Below are positions 1 to 7,766 of a stretch of 64,000 nt of DNA, in pieces. Below the pieces are notes generated by a model. That model did not search any database. It saw only the letters and a program-made list of their open reading frames with translations, and had not been told where the DNA came from. This DNA is from Flavobacterium psychroterrae (lineage in GTDB: Bacteria > Bacteroidota > Bacteroidia > Flavobacteriales > Flavobacteriaceae): assembly GCF_018380615.1 (NCBI RefSeq), contig NZ_JAGYVZ010000004.1:186001-250000 (forward strand). Direction: 5' to 3'. Within the stretch, counting starts at the first letter, position 1. Every line of letters begins with the position of its first letter. A program made the translations under genes and the position numbers.

Positions 1-115
1 CTACTTGTGCTTTTTTCAAATCTTCTTCAGTTAAACCAATCCCGTACAACATCGCTTGCGCTGCAGGTTGTGTTTGATCTTGAGTGATCGTTTTGCTGTA
101 CTTATTTAATTCCAT
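1..115 (-). CDS. ilvD: Dihydroxy-acid dehydratase, N-terminal part (cut by window edge)
   Basis: The first 38 residues of a protein that continues beyond position 1. They begin [12 protein letters not shown] and contain [15 protein letters not shown], the usual opening of flavobacterial IlvD. IlvD is an iron-sulfur enzyme that dehydrates dihydroxy acids in isoleucine and valine synthesis. The ATG at 115 is the only reasonable start. It lies about 30 bases past an intrinsic terminator and about 85 bases past an Ile/Val-rich leader peptide, so expression is probably controlled by attenuation. The call rests on the N-terminus only; the active-site region is not in the window. Confidence 0.82.
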   Translation of the reverse strand, partial: MELNKYSKTITQDQTQPAAQAMLYGIGLTEEDLKKAQV

Positions 116-144
116 TATGTATTATTTTATTTTATTTTTATTCC

Positions 145-174
145 AAAAAAAAACCTTCCAGTATTTGGAAGGTT
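145..174 (-). terminator. Intrinsic terminator of the ilv attenuator
   Basis: On the minus strand a 9-bp stem (AACCTTCCA pairing with TGGAAGGTT, loop AATAC) is followed by a run of T. It sits between the leader peptide stop (199) and the ilvD start (115). The upstream arm can instead pair with GGAATGGT at the end of the leader reading frame (203-210), with one bulged base, which would serve as antiterminator. Confidence 0.85.
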
Positions 175-198
175 TGTAATATAGTTTTTCAATTATAT

Positions 199-276
199 TT
201 ATACCATTCCCGATGCATATGTGTGAATCACATTGACAACAACGACAGAAGTAATAATAATTGAGATTTGCATCAT
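199..276 (-). CDS. Ile/Val-rich leader peptide (ilv attenuator)
   Basis: A 25-codon reading frame, too short for usual gene callers: MMQISIIITS, then VVVVNVI, then HTYASGMV and TAA. It has five Ile and six Val codons, seven of them in the two runs III and VVVV. A terminator follows 25 bases after the stop and ilvD follows that. This is the classical architecture of transcription attenuation: stalling at Ile/Val codons when these amino acids are scarce would leave the 3' end of the frame free to pair with the terminator arm. A second in-frame ATG at 273 could be the start. The function is inferred from composition and position. Confidence 0.8.
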   Translation of the reverse strand: MMQISIIITSVVVVNVIHTYASGMV

Positions 277-292
277 TTATTTTTTAGTGTCA

Positions 293-300
293 CAAAAGTA
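293..300 (-). promoter_or_regulatory. Promoter -7 box for the ilv leader/ilvD transcript
   Basis: TACTTTTG on the minus strand matches the Bacteroidota -7 consensus TAnnTTTG and lies 16 bases upstream of the leader peptide ATG. No clear TTG element is seen at the usual -33 distance, where the DNA is only T-rich. It implies that ilvD has its own promoter even if leuAB read-through also occurs. Confidence 0.5.
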
Positions 301-382
301 TGGAAACTTACAGGACTAAAAAAATAAAATCTCAACATTTCACATACTTCTTGTTATTTATATCATTATTTTAATAAAAACT

Positions 383-1501
383 TTAAACAATTGTTGATTG
401 TCCGATATGAACATTGTCATTATTAAAATATAATAAGTCGTCTTTGCTGAAAATAAAATTAGAAACGAACTCCCCTACTTCATTTGTACCGAATTTTGAA
501 TCTGATTTTAAATCAACCGTAACCACTTTATATTCAATTGCTTTTTCAACTGCCTGATAAATTACATTTGCTTCTTTGAATAAACCAAAATGTTCTAACA
601 ACATTGCAGCAGATAAAATGGAAGCAATTGGGTTGGCAATATTTTTTCCTTTTGCCTGAGGATAAGAACCGTGAATTGGCTCAAACAAAGCATTTTTTTC
701 TCCTAAAGATGCCGAAGCTAATAAACCAATAGAACCTGTAATAACACTTGCTTCATCTGATAAAATATCTCCAAATAAATTCTCTGTCAAAATCACATCA
801 AATTGTTTTGGATTTAAAATAATCTGCATGGCTGCGTTATCCACAAATAAAAAATCTAAAGCTACATCAGGATAATTCGCGCTCACTTTCTGAACTACTT
901 TTCTCCATAATCTTGAGGTTTCCAGAACATTGGCTTTGTCTACCATAGTTAACTTTTTACGTCGGTTTTGTGCCGATTTAAAAGCTAAATGTGCAATTCT
1001 GGTAATTTCTTCTTCTGAATATTCACATAAATCTGAAGCGTGTGTTCCTTCTTCATTTAATGTTTTGGCTCCAAAATAAGCTCCACCTGTTAATTCTCTG
1101 AAAATAGTAAAATCAGCACCTTCGATAATTTCTCTTTTTAAAGGAGAAGCATCAAGTAATGATTTATAAGGTTTTATAGGGCGAATATTCGCAAAAAGAC
1201 CTAATTCTTTACGAAGTCTCAATAATCCCTGCTCCGGACGAACTTTTGCATTTGGGTTATTGTCATATTTAGGATCTCCAATAGCTCCAAACAAAACTGC
1301 ATCTGTGTTTAAACAAAGATTTAAAGTTTGTTCCGGCAATGGATTTCCTGTTTTGTCAATGGCAATTGCTCCCATGAGCGCTTCTTCAAAAACAAATTCA
1401 TGATTGTACACTTCACCAATCGCGTATAACGCTTTTTTTGCCTGTGCAACTACTTCCGGTCCAATTCCGTCTCCTGGTAAAACTGCTATTTTCAAATTCA
1501 T
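383..1501 (-). CDS. leuB: 3-isopropylmalate dehydrogenase
   Basis: Oxidatively decarboxylates 3-isopropylmalate with NAD in leucine synthesis (cytoplasm). The 372-residue length fits the family. Visible landmarks are the N-terminal LPGDGIGPEV, substrate-binding arginines R97, R107 and R135, Y142 in the GGAYFG loop, K189 in VDKANVLETSR, metal-binding D221, D245 and D249, and the nucleotide loop EPIHGS at 274-279. It lies 122 bases downstream of leuA on the same strand; the gap is CT-rich low-complexity DNA. The leader and promoter of ilvD follow it. No regulatory signal is seen directly upstream, so it is probably co-transcribed with leuA. Confidence 0.95.
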   Translation of the reverse strand: MNLKIAVLPGDGIGPEVVAQAKKALYAIGEVYNHEFVFEEALMGAIAIDKTGNPLPEQTLNLCLNTDAVLFGAIGDPKYDNNPNAKVRPEQGLLRLRKELGLFANIRPIKPYKSLLDASPLKREIIEGADFTIFRELTGGAYFGAKTLNEEGTHASDLCEYSEEEITRIAHLAFKSAQNRRKKLTMVDKANVLETSRLWRKVVQKVSANYPDVALDFLFVDNAAMQIILNPKQFDVILTENLFGDILSDEASVITGSIGLLASASLGEKNALFEPIHGSYPQAKGKNIANPIASILSAAMLLEHFGLFKEANVIYQAVEKAIEYKVVTVDLKSDSKFGTNEVGEFVSNFIFSKDDLLYFNNDNVHIGQSTIV

Positions 1502-1529
1502 AACGTCTCGTTCTTTATGTATTTAAATC

Positions 1530-1621
1530 TTTATTTATCTTTTATCTTTTATCTTTCTTCTTTGTTCTTTGTTCTTTGTTCTTTCTTCTACTTTCTAAGC
1601 TCTATTCTCTATTCTCTTCTC
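1530..1621. repeat. CT-rich low-complexity tandem tract in the leuA-leuB gap
   Basis: Short tandem units of the type tttatct, ttctttg and ctctatt, each repeated two to four times. Tracts of the same flavour occur at 14917-14990 and 22008-22106. No coding or terminator signal is seen in it. Confidence 0.6.
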
Positions 1622-1623
1622 AA

Positions 1624-2805
1624 CTAATTTCTAATTAATTCGTCCTGAATTTTAGAAGCTTCAATTATCTGATGAATATCTTCATCTATAACCTCTCTTT
1701 TAATGTCTGCGAATCTCAAAAACTCAATGTATACAAGGTCTAGTTGTACTTTTGTAAGCTCGTAACCTACTTTTTTAGCACGATAAGCTAATGCTGCTCT
1801 TCCGCTTCTTGCTGTCAAAATAATCGAAGATTCATTCACACCCACATCAAGCGGATCCATGATTTCGTAAGTTGCTCTGTTTTTAATTATACCATCCTGA
1901 TGAATTCCTGAACTATGCGCAAAAGCATTCGCTCCCACAATAGCTTTATTTGGCTGAACCATCATTCCCATACTTTCAGAAACTAATCGGCTCATTTCAT
2001 TCAATTCTCTTGTATTAATGTTAGTATCTAAGTTTAAGTAAGGATGTTGCTTGAAAATCATTACCACTTCCTCAAGAGCTGTATTTCCGGCTCTTTCACC
2101 AATACCATTAATAGTACATTCTATTTGTCTTGCTCCATTTATAGCACCTGCAATAGAGTTTGCAGTTGCCATTCCTAAATCATTATGACAGTGACATGAA
2201 AGGATTACGTTTTCGATTCCTTTTACGTTTTCCATTAAATATTTAATTTTTGCTCCGTATTCATCCGGTAAACAATATCCAGTTGTATCTGGGATATTTA
2301 ACACGGTAGCTCCGGATTTGATCACTTCTTCACAAACTTTTGCAAGGAAAGCGTTATCAGTTCTTCCGGCATCTTCAGCGTAAAACTCAACATCTTCTAC
2401 ATAAGATTTTGCGTGTGATACGGCATATTTTGCTCTGGTAATAATATCTTCTCTTGTGGTATTTAATTTATGGAGTATATGAGATTCAGATGTTCCGATT
2501 CCTGTGTGGATTCTAGGTCTTTTAGCATGCTTTAAAGCAGCTGCGGCAACATCAATGTCGTTTTTTACAGCTCTTGTCAGTCCGCAGACGGTAGCGTTTT
2601 CTACAATTTTACAAATCTCAGAGACCGATAAAAAATCGCCCGGACTTGACACAGGAAAACCTGCTTCGATAACGTCAACTCCCATTTTATCAAGTCGTTC
2701 TGCGATAACTAATTTTTGTTTCGTATCTAACTTACATCCTGGAACTTGTTCGCCGTCGCGCAAAGTGGTGTCAAAAATTTGAACTTTCTCTCTATTCATA
2801 TTCAT
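1624..2805 (-). CDS. leuA: 2-isopropylmalate synthase (short form)
   Basis: Condenses 2-oxoisovalerate with acetyl-CoA, the committed step of leucine synthesis. The TIM-barrel catalytic domain is complete: [10 protein letters not shown] at 11-20 with metal ligand D12, HCHNDLG with H205 and H207, and [14 protein letters not shown] at 234-247. The protein is 393 residues long and ends shortly after the SGIHQDG region and a short helical tail. It therefore lacks the roughly 100-residue C-terminal leucine-sensing (LeuA dimer) domain of long forms. Linkage to leuB supports LeuA over citramalate or homocitrate synthase, which share the fold. Two in-frame ATGs occur, at 2805 and 2799. A divergent gene starts 149 bases away. 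Confidence 0.88.
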   Translation of the reverse strand: MNMNREKVQIFDTTLRDGEQVPGCKLDTKQKLVIAERLDKMGVDVIEAGFPVSSPGDFLSVSEICKIVENATVCGLTRAVKNDIDVAAAALKHAKRPRIHTGIGTSESHILHKLNTTREDIITRAKYAVSHAKSYVEDVEFYAEDAGRTDNAFLAKVCEEVIKSGATVLNIPDTTGYCLPDEYGAKIKYLMENVKGIENVILSCHCHNDLGMATANSIAGAINGARQIECTINGIGERAGNTALEEVVMIFKQHPYLNLDTNINTRELNEMSRLVSESMGMMVQPNKAIVGANAFAHSSGIHQDGIIKNRATYEIMDPLDVGVNESSIILTARSGRAALAYRAKKVGYELTKVQLDLVYIEFLRFADIKREVIDEDIHQIIEASKIQDELIRN

Positions 2806-2954
2806 TTATTTAATGTAATTTCACATCTTGATAACAAATATATATTGTACTTCCTCAGTACGAAATTCATTTTAATGAAATTATACTGTTCATAACACAA
2901 TTTATAACGTATTAAATAACTAAAAATCAATAAGTTACATTATTATATTTTACA

Positions 2955-4499
2955 ATGGCTAACCATCAAAAAGATTTCTTATTTGTATTGATTAAATCTC
3001 TTTCTAAATCTGAAAAAAGACAGTTTAAGATTTTTGCAAGCCGTTTAGAAACGAGTTCAAATACGAAATTCATCGAATTATTTAATATTTTAGATAAATC
3101 CGAAACTTACGATGAAAAGCTTATCCTTAAGAGCGGAATCATTAAAAAAGTTCAGTTATCTAACTTAAAATCATACTTATACAAACAAATTTTGGTAAGT
3201 ATCAGATTGAATATTCCAAGTCAGAATATTCGGTATCAATTGCGTGAACAAATAGATTTTGCCGGTATTTTATATAATAAAGGATTGTATAAACAGAGTT
3301 TGAAAATTCTGGATAAGACAAAAATCATTGCGCTTGAAAATGATGAAAAATATATGGCGTATGAGATTGTAGAATTCGAAAAACTAATAGAATCGCAATA
3401 TATTACCCGAAGTATTCAGGGTCGAGCCGATGAATTGGTTATTCAGGCAAAAGAACTGAACTATCGAAATACTATTTCAAGTAAATTATCGAATTTATCG
3501 CTACAGCTTTACGGAATCATGCTGAAGACGGGATACGTAAAAAATGATGATGAATACAAATACATTGATGATTATTTCAACAAACATATTGCAAAATTAG
3601 ACGAAACCAAATTCGGTTTTCGTGAGAAATACTGGTTTTATAATGCGAATCTATGGCGAAGTTTCCTGGTTCAGGATTTTCTTGCCAGTTATAAATATGC
3701 GTATAAATGGGTGACATTATTTTATGATAATCCAAACATGATTTATCAGAATCCTGTATTTTTCTTAAAGGGAAATCACTATTTTCTGGAGTCCCTTTAT
3801 ATGTTGAAATATAAATCGAACTTCAAGAAATATCTAACTCTTTTAGAGAAAACAATTCATGATGATAAATTTCCGGTAAACGATAACATTGCATCGCTAT
3901 CATTTCTATACGTTTACAACAATAAACTGAATCTGCACATTCTGGAAGGTACTTTTGCCGAAAGCGAATACCTGATTCCTGAAATTTTGGATAAAATTAA
4001 AATCCATAACGAACATCTTGACGAACATCACGAAATGTTGTTTTATTATAAGATTGCTTCGATTTATTTTGGAAATGAAAAGTATACGGAATGTATTCAT
4101 TATTTAGATAAGATTATCAACAACAAGAACTTATCAATGCGTGAGGATTTAATGTGTTTTGCGAGATTATTGTCTTTGATTGCACATTATGAACTAGGAA
4201 AAGATTATTATTTAGAAAATCACCTGAAAAATACTTATAAGTTTCTAATCAAAATGAACGACTTGCATGAAGTTCAAAAGGAAATTATCAAGTTTTTAAG
4301 AAACCTGAATAATTTATTTCCTGCGGATATTAAAAAGGAATTTATTAAAATGCGCTTGCGTTTTATCGAATTAGAGAAAAACACTTACGAGAAAAGAGCG
4401 TTTCTTTATCTCGATATTATTTCCTGGCTTGAAAGTAAAATCGAAAATAAAAAAATTGCTGATATTATTAGAGAAAAAGCAAAATTGAATAGCCGATAA
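2955..4499 (+). CDS. Unrecognised helical (TPR-like) protein
   Basis: A 514-residue protein I cannot assign to a named family. It is almost wholly alpha-helical in appearance, rich in Lys, Leu, Tyr and Asn, and has no signal peptide, membrane segment or catalytic motif. Paired helices recur, for example FAGILYNKGLYKQSLKILDK near 94-113 and KIASIYFGNEKYTECIHYLD near 365-384. This spacing resembles tetratricopeptide repeats, so a scaffold or protein-binding role is possible. It is transcribed away from leuA, with 149 bases between the two starts, and is followed by a 32-bp perfect palindrome that could end its transcript. The start ATG follows an AT-rich stretch without a ribosome-binding site, as usual here. 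Confidence 0.6.
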   Translation: MANHQKDFLFVLIKSLSKSEKRQFKIFASRLETSSNTKFIELFNILDKSETYDEKLILKSGIIKKVQLSNLKSYLYKQILVSIRLNIPSQNIRYQLREQIDFAGILYNKGLYKQSLKILDKTKIIALENDEKYMAYEIVEFEKLIESQYITRSIQGRADELVIQAKELNYRNTISSKLSNLSLQLYGIMLKTGYVKNDDEYKYIDDYFNKHIAKLDETKFGFREKYWFYNANLWRSFLVQDFLASYKYAYKWVTLFYDNPNMIYQNPVFFLKGNHYFLESLYMLKYKSNFKKYLTLLEKTIHDDKFPVNDNIASLSFLYVYNNKLNLHILEGTFAESEYLIPEILDKIKIHNEHLDEHHEMLFYYKIASIYFGNEKYTECIHYLDKIINNKNLSMREDLMCFARLLSLIAHYELGKDYYLENHLKNTYKFLIKMNDLHEVQKEIIKFLRNLNNLFPADIKKEFIKMRLRFIELEKNTYEKRAFLYLDIISWLESKIENKKIADIIREKAKLNSR

Positions 4500-4544
4500 A
4501 AAATTAAAATTTCAGATCTAAATTTCCAAATTCAAATCAATAGC

Positions 4545-4576
4545 AAACCCGACAGGTTTTAAAACCTGTCGGGTTT
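4545..4576. repeat. Perfect 32-bp palindrome, copy 1
   Basis: aaacccgacaggtttt followed directly by its exact reverse complement. It would form a 16-bp hairpin and may act as terminator for the gene ending at 4499. A near-identical copy lies at 5080-5111, on the other side of the small peptide gene, which points to a dispersed palindromic repeat family. Confidence 0.8.
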
Positions 4577-4588
4577 CGCGCTTTTTGC

Positions 4589-4686
4589 CATTTGGACGAA
4601 GGAGAAATCACATCAGAAACTCGGCAATGAATATCGCCAATCTTTGTCGAATATCTTGTGTGATTTCTCATTCTTCGAAATGACAA
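4589..4686. repeat. Imperfect inverted-repeat element of about 95 bp, copy 1
   Basis: The arms ggacgaaggagaaatcaca and tgtgatttctcattcttcg flank a core containing gccaatctttgtcga. A second copy with the same core and the same arm layout lies at 59021-59122. The element encodes nothing plausible and looks like a dispersed, MITE- or REP-like structured repeat. Confidence 0.7.
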
Positions 4687-4704
4687 ACTCTCATGAGTTT
4701 TTAA

Positions 4705-4914
4705 TTATCTGCAATAGCAACAAGTTGATGTTCCTTCTAAACAAATATCTCCACGCCCGGGAGTATTTGATAAAACTCCACCAGCTTCACCACATAATCT
4801 GTCGCACAAACCAATTGTTGGATTTACATACGGCAGAGTAACTCCTCCCATTATAAATTTCTGAGCATTTTTAGACAAAATTTCAACGTTTCTTAGGTTT
4901 TTCAAATTTTTCAT
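4705..4914 (-). CDS. Orphan double-glycine, cysteine-rich peptide precursor
   Basis: A 69-residue peptide whose leader, MKNLKNLRNVEILSKNAQK followed by FIMGG, has the double-glycine form used by bacteriocin and ribosomal natural-product precursors of Bacteroidota (GG-type leader, residues 1-24). The remaining core of 45 residues is Gly- and Cys-rich with cysteines at 37, 41, 58, 65, 66 and 68, in the groupings LCDRLC and STCCYC. Cleavage after G24 by a C39-type peptidase/exporter and disulfide or thioether formation are plausible. No exporter, peptidase, cyclase or radical-SAM enzyme is encoded nearby, so export and processing would act in trans. Repeat elements lie on both sides. It could be a bacteriocin, signal peptide or lanthipeptide-like product; the sequence does not decide. 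Confidence 0.7.
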   Translation of the reverse strand: MKNLKNLRNVEILSKNAQKFIMGGVTLPYVNPTIGLCDRLCGEAGGVLSNTPGRGDICLEGTSTCCYCR

Positions 4915-5043
4915 AATAGTTTGATTTGATTTGTTTTCCTACTCTTTAGCTTTTCGGATTACGCTTATTTAACTAATCTGAATTAACTCACTTAAATCCA
5001 GATCATTGTGGTCTAAGTTATAAAATAAAACGTAATATTCGTA

Positions 5044-5051
5044 CAAAAATA
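5044..5051 (-). promoter_or_regulatory. Candidate -7 box upstream of the GG peptide
   Basis: TATTTTTG on the minus strand matches TAnnTTTG, about 130 bases upstream of the peptide ATG. A TTG lies 24 bases further upstream, slightly beyond the usual spacing. If used, it gives a long untranslated leader. Confidence 0.3.
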
Positions 5052-5079
5052 ATCGAAAACACAAATGGCATAAAACAAC

Positions 5080-5111
5080 AAACCCGACAGGTTTTAAAAA
5101 CTGTCAGGTTT
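5080..5111. repeat. 32-bp palindrome, copy 2 (two mismatches)
   Basis: The left arm aaacccgacaggtttt is identical to copy 1 at 4545. The right arm aaaaactgtcaggttt carries two changes. It lies between the GG peptide gene and the terminator of the M1 peptidase gene. Confidence 0.75.
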
Positions 5112-5120
5112 ACTAACCGC

Positions 5121-5160
5121 AAAAAAAATCCAAACTCCAATTAATTGGAATTTGGATTTT
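5121..5160 (-). terminator. Intrinsic terminator of the M1 peptidase gene
   Basis: Stem AAATCCAAATTCCAATT pairs with AATTGGAGTTTGGATTT (one G-T pair) and is followed on the minus strand by a run of T. It lies 24 bases after the stop at 5184. Confidence 0.8.
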
Positions 5161-5183
5161 AAAATATTGGAATTTATGAGCCT

Positions 5184-6839
5184 TTATTCAACAATATTAG
5201 AACTTGTTACATAAAAATTCTTGTCCACTTCAACTTTTCGTTCATCGCTGTTTGTTTTCTCTGATTTCCATTCAGTCGTAGGTTTTAACCAAATTTCCTG
5301 ACCGTTTAAAGTTACTTTTACCGGCATATCAAATTTTGCCACACAATTTGTCCAATGATATCCTAAAGCACCGTTTTTAAAGATATATTCAAAAACCGGA
5401 ATTTGAGTTGTTGTCAAATATTGGGCAAAAACTCTATTAAAATTAATTCCTGATTGTGTATTGATATAATCTTCAATTTGCTTAGAGGTAACCGTTTGAT
5501 GGTAAAAAGTACTGTTTAAACCTCTCAAAATTGATTTCCACTTTGCATCATCATTAATAATCTGACGCATCATGTGCAGCATATTAGCGCCTTTTGGATA
5601 CATATCGCCTGATCCTTCATTATTTACATCATAATTACCAATAATTGGTTTATCATTTTTGATACCTTGTCTACAGCCAATTACATATTCGGCACCGGCA
5701 TCTTTTCCGTAATAATACTCCACAAAAAGACTTTCAGAATAACTGGTAAAACTCTCGTGAATCCACATATCTGCAATATCTTTATAGGTAATATTATTTG
5801 CAAACCATTCATGTCCGGATTCATGGATAATAATAAAATCAAATTTTAATCCCCAGCCTGTTCCGCTTAAATCACGTCCTAAATAACCATTTTTAAAACC
5901 GTTTCCGTACGTTACACTGCTTTGGTGCTCCATTCCTAAATAAGGTGCTTCGATCAATTTGTAACTGTCTTCGTAAAAAGGATAAGGTCCAAACCAGTTT
6001 TCAAAAGCTTTAAGCATTCTTGGAGCATCTTTAAATTGCTCTTTGGCTACAGCCAAATTATCTCTTAAAACATAATAATTGCAATCTAAATCGCCTTTTT
6101 CTCCTTTATATTTCTCTGAAAAATTAACGTAATCACCAATATTAATATTGACACCATAATTATTAATTGGGTTTGCAACATACCAATTAAATGTTTTTGT
6201 ACCGTCTTTTTCTTTTTTAACGCTTTGTAATCTTCCATTTGAAACATCCGTTAAATCTCCGGGAACATTCACAGAAATCAACATATTCTCTACTTCATCA
6301 TACATATGATCCTTGTTTGGCCACCAAACGCTTGCGCCTAAACCCTGACATGAAGAGGCAATAAAATCTTTTCCGTTTTTATCTTTTTTCCAGGTAATTC
6401 CGCCATCCCAAGGTGGTTTAATTGCTTCTTTCGGTTTTCCTCCAAATGAGATTATAATTTCTTTAGTTTCTCCAATTTTTTGTTTTTCAGCCAATTGAAT
6501 AAAAAAAGCATTTCCGTCTCTTTCAAACTTCAATTCTTTTCCGTTTTGAGTCACTTTGGAGATCTGCATTGGTTCCTGCAAATCAATTTGCATCTTGTTA
6601 TTCTCTGTCAAAACAGTATAACGAACTGTATTTGAACCGCTAATAGTTTTGTCGTTTGGATTTACCTTTACATCTAAATGATAATATTTCAAATCCCACC
6701 AAACTCTTTCTTTTGTGATGCTTCCGCGTAAAGAGTCCTGATGTGTAAAAACCGTTTCAGACTTATTCAAAAGTCCTTGTGCATTGGCTGTAAAACCAAA
6801 CAAAAAGGCGATAAAAACGCCACCAAAGTATTTTTTCAT
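5184..6839 (-). CDS. Secreted M1-family zinc aminopeptidase
   Basis: A metallopeptidase of the M1 family with an N-terminal beta domain and a gluzincin catalytic domain. The zinc site is HESGH followed after 18 residues by E in WIHESF. The usual GxMEN exopeptidase loop reads LGMEHQS here. The start is set at the ATG at 6839, which gives the signal peptide MKKYFGGVFIAFLFGFTANA with cleavage before Q; the frame extends to a TTG at 6866, but that would spoil the signal peptide. The mature protein of about 530 residues probably acts in the periplasm or outside the cell on peptides. It is a single-gene unit with its own -7 box and terminator. Confidence 0.88.
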   Translation of the reverse strand: MKKYFGGVFIAFLFGFTANAQGLLNKSETVFTHQDSLRGSITKERVWWDLKYYHLDVKVNPNDKTISGSNTVRYTVLTENNKMQIDLQEPMQISKVTQNGKELKFERDGNAFFIQLAEKQKIGETKEIIISFGGKPKEAIKPPWDGGITWKKDKNGKDFIASSCQGLGASVWWPNKDHMYDEVENMLISVNVPGDLTDVSNGRLQSVKKEKDGTKTFNWYVANPINNYGVNINIGDYVNFSEKYKGEKGDLDCNYYVLRDNLAVAKEQFKDAPRMLKAFENWFGPYPFYEDSYKLIEAPYLGMEHQSSVTYGNGFKNGYLGRDLSGTGWGLKFDFIIIHESGHEWFANNITYKDIADMWIHESFTSYSESLFVEYYYGKDAGAEYVIGCRQGIKNDKPIIGNYDVNNEGSGDMYPKGANMLHMMRQIINDDAKWKSILRGLNSTFYHQTVTSKQIEDYINTQSGINFNRVFAQYLTTTQIPVFEYIFKNGALGYHWTNCVAKFDMPVKVTLNGQEIWLKPTTEWKSEKTNSDERKVEVDKNFYVTSSNIVE

Positions 6840-6902
6840 ACGAAGTAAATATTTTCTTTTAATCAAAATAAAAAAGGTATTTCAACTAACTTTAACTTCC
6901 AA

Positions 6903-6910
6903 CAAATGTA
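6903..6910 (-). promoter_or_regulatory. Promoter -7 box of the M1 peptidase gene
   Basis: TACATTTG on the minus strand matches TAnnTTTG, 64 bases upstream of the ATG at 6839. No well-spaced TTG upstream element was found. Confidence 0.45.
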
Positions 6911-7017
6911 AACAATCGAATCAATTTTTAATTCATTTTACAATCTCTAATGATGAGATTTAATGTTAAATCATTTATTCTTTGTTATTTTAGCCAATCA
7001 AATTTCATTTGTATTTT

Positions 7018-7716
7018 ATGAAAATTAGTAAAATCATTGTCATTATAAGTCTAATGTGTCCGACAATAAATCATTCCCAAAGTATTCCAGTCTATAAAAC
7101 AAATGAGATAATTAGTATCGACGGAGATTTATCAGATTGGAAAACTCCTTTTTTGGGTCCCTTCGTGATTCATAATTCAGGAGAAAAAGCCACTCAAAAT
7201 ACCTATGTTTCACTTTCGTGGAATGACGAAAGCCTATATATCGCCTATCGTTCCACCGATTCTAACATAATAGGAAAACCTCAGAAAAAAGATTCTCCAG
7301 TTTTTAGTACAGATGATTTAGTCGAAATTTTTATCGATCCTGATGGTGACGGTCAAAATTATGTAGAAATTGGAGTAAATGCTTTTTCTTCCAATTATGA
7401 TATGTTGCTTAAATGTATTTCCCCTGTTTGCGGAGGCTGGAGTACAACAACGGCTTTTGATATTGCAGGATTAGAAACTCAAAGCAAAATAACTGCGGAA
7501 GGTTTTAATACCGAAATTAAGATTCCATTTTCTAGTTTAAAAAATATAAAAAACGGCAATTTTAGTAAACCAAAAATCGGGACAAAATGGAAGGGAAACG
7601 CTTTTAGAATTGATTTCGGTAACATAACTGAATATATTGCTCTAAAGCCATATAAGAGTTCAAAACATGGTTTTCATCAAACGGAAGAATTTGCGGTTTT
7701 TGAGTTTGTGGAGTGA
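7018..7716 (+). CDS. Secreted CBM9-like carbohydrate-binding protein
   Basis: A 232-residue protein with the signal peptide MKISKIIVIISLMCPTINHSQ and a single domain resembling carbohydrate-binding module family 9. Typical features are ISIDGDLSDWKT near the mature N-terminus, VSLSWNDESLYIAYRSTD, and FSTDDLVEIFIDPDGDGQNY. No catalytic domain is attached. Solo proteins of this type in Bacteroidota are usually annotated as carbohydrate-binding family 9-like, with unknown ligand. The frame opens at a TTG at 7009, but the ATG at 7018 starts the signal peptide directly. It diverges from the M1 peptidase gene; no functional link is evident. Confidence 0.75.
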   Translation: MKISKIIVIISLMCPTINHSQSIPVYKTNEIISIDGDLSDWKTPFLGPFVIHNSGEKATQNTYVSLSWNDESLYIAYRSTDSNIIGKPQKKDSPVFSTDDLVEIFIDPDGDGQNYVEIGVNAFSSNYDMLLKCISPVCGGWSTTTAFDIAGLETQSKITAEGFNTEIKIPFSSLKNIKNGNFSKPKIGTKWKGNAFRIDFGNITEYIALKPYKSSKHGFHQTEEFAVFEFVE

Positions 7717-7766
7717 AAAGTTTAATCGTTTATTTGGTTAAGTGGTTAATCGAAACTGAACTATTA

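Noticed and set aside
2811..2954. Leucine leader peptide upstream of leuA
   Set aside because: A short frame MNSIISLK exists on the minus strand, but it has only one Leu and no terminator follows it.
4644..4841. 65-residue plus-strand frame across 4644-4841
   Set aside because: It spans the repeat element and the antisense of the GG peptide gene, which has clear leader and core features.
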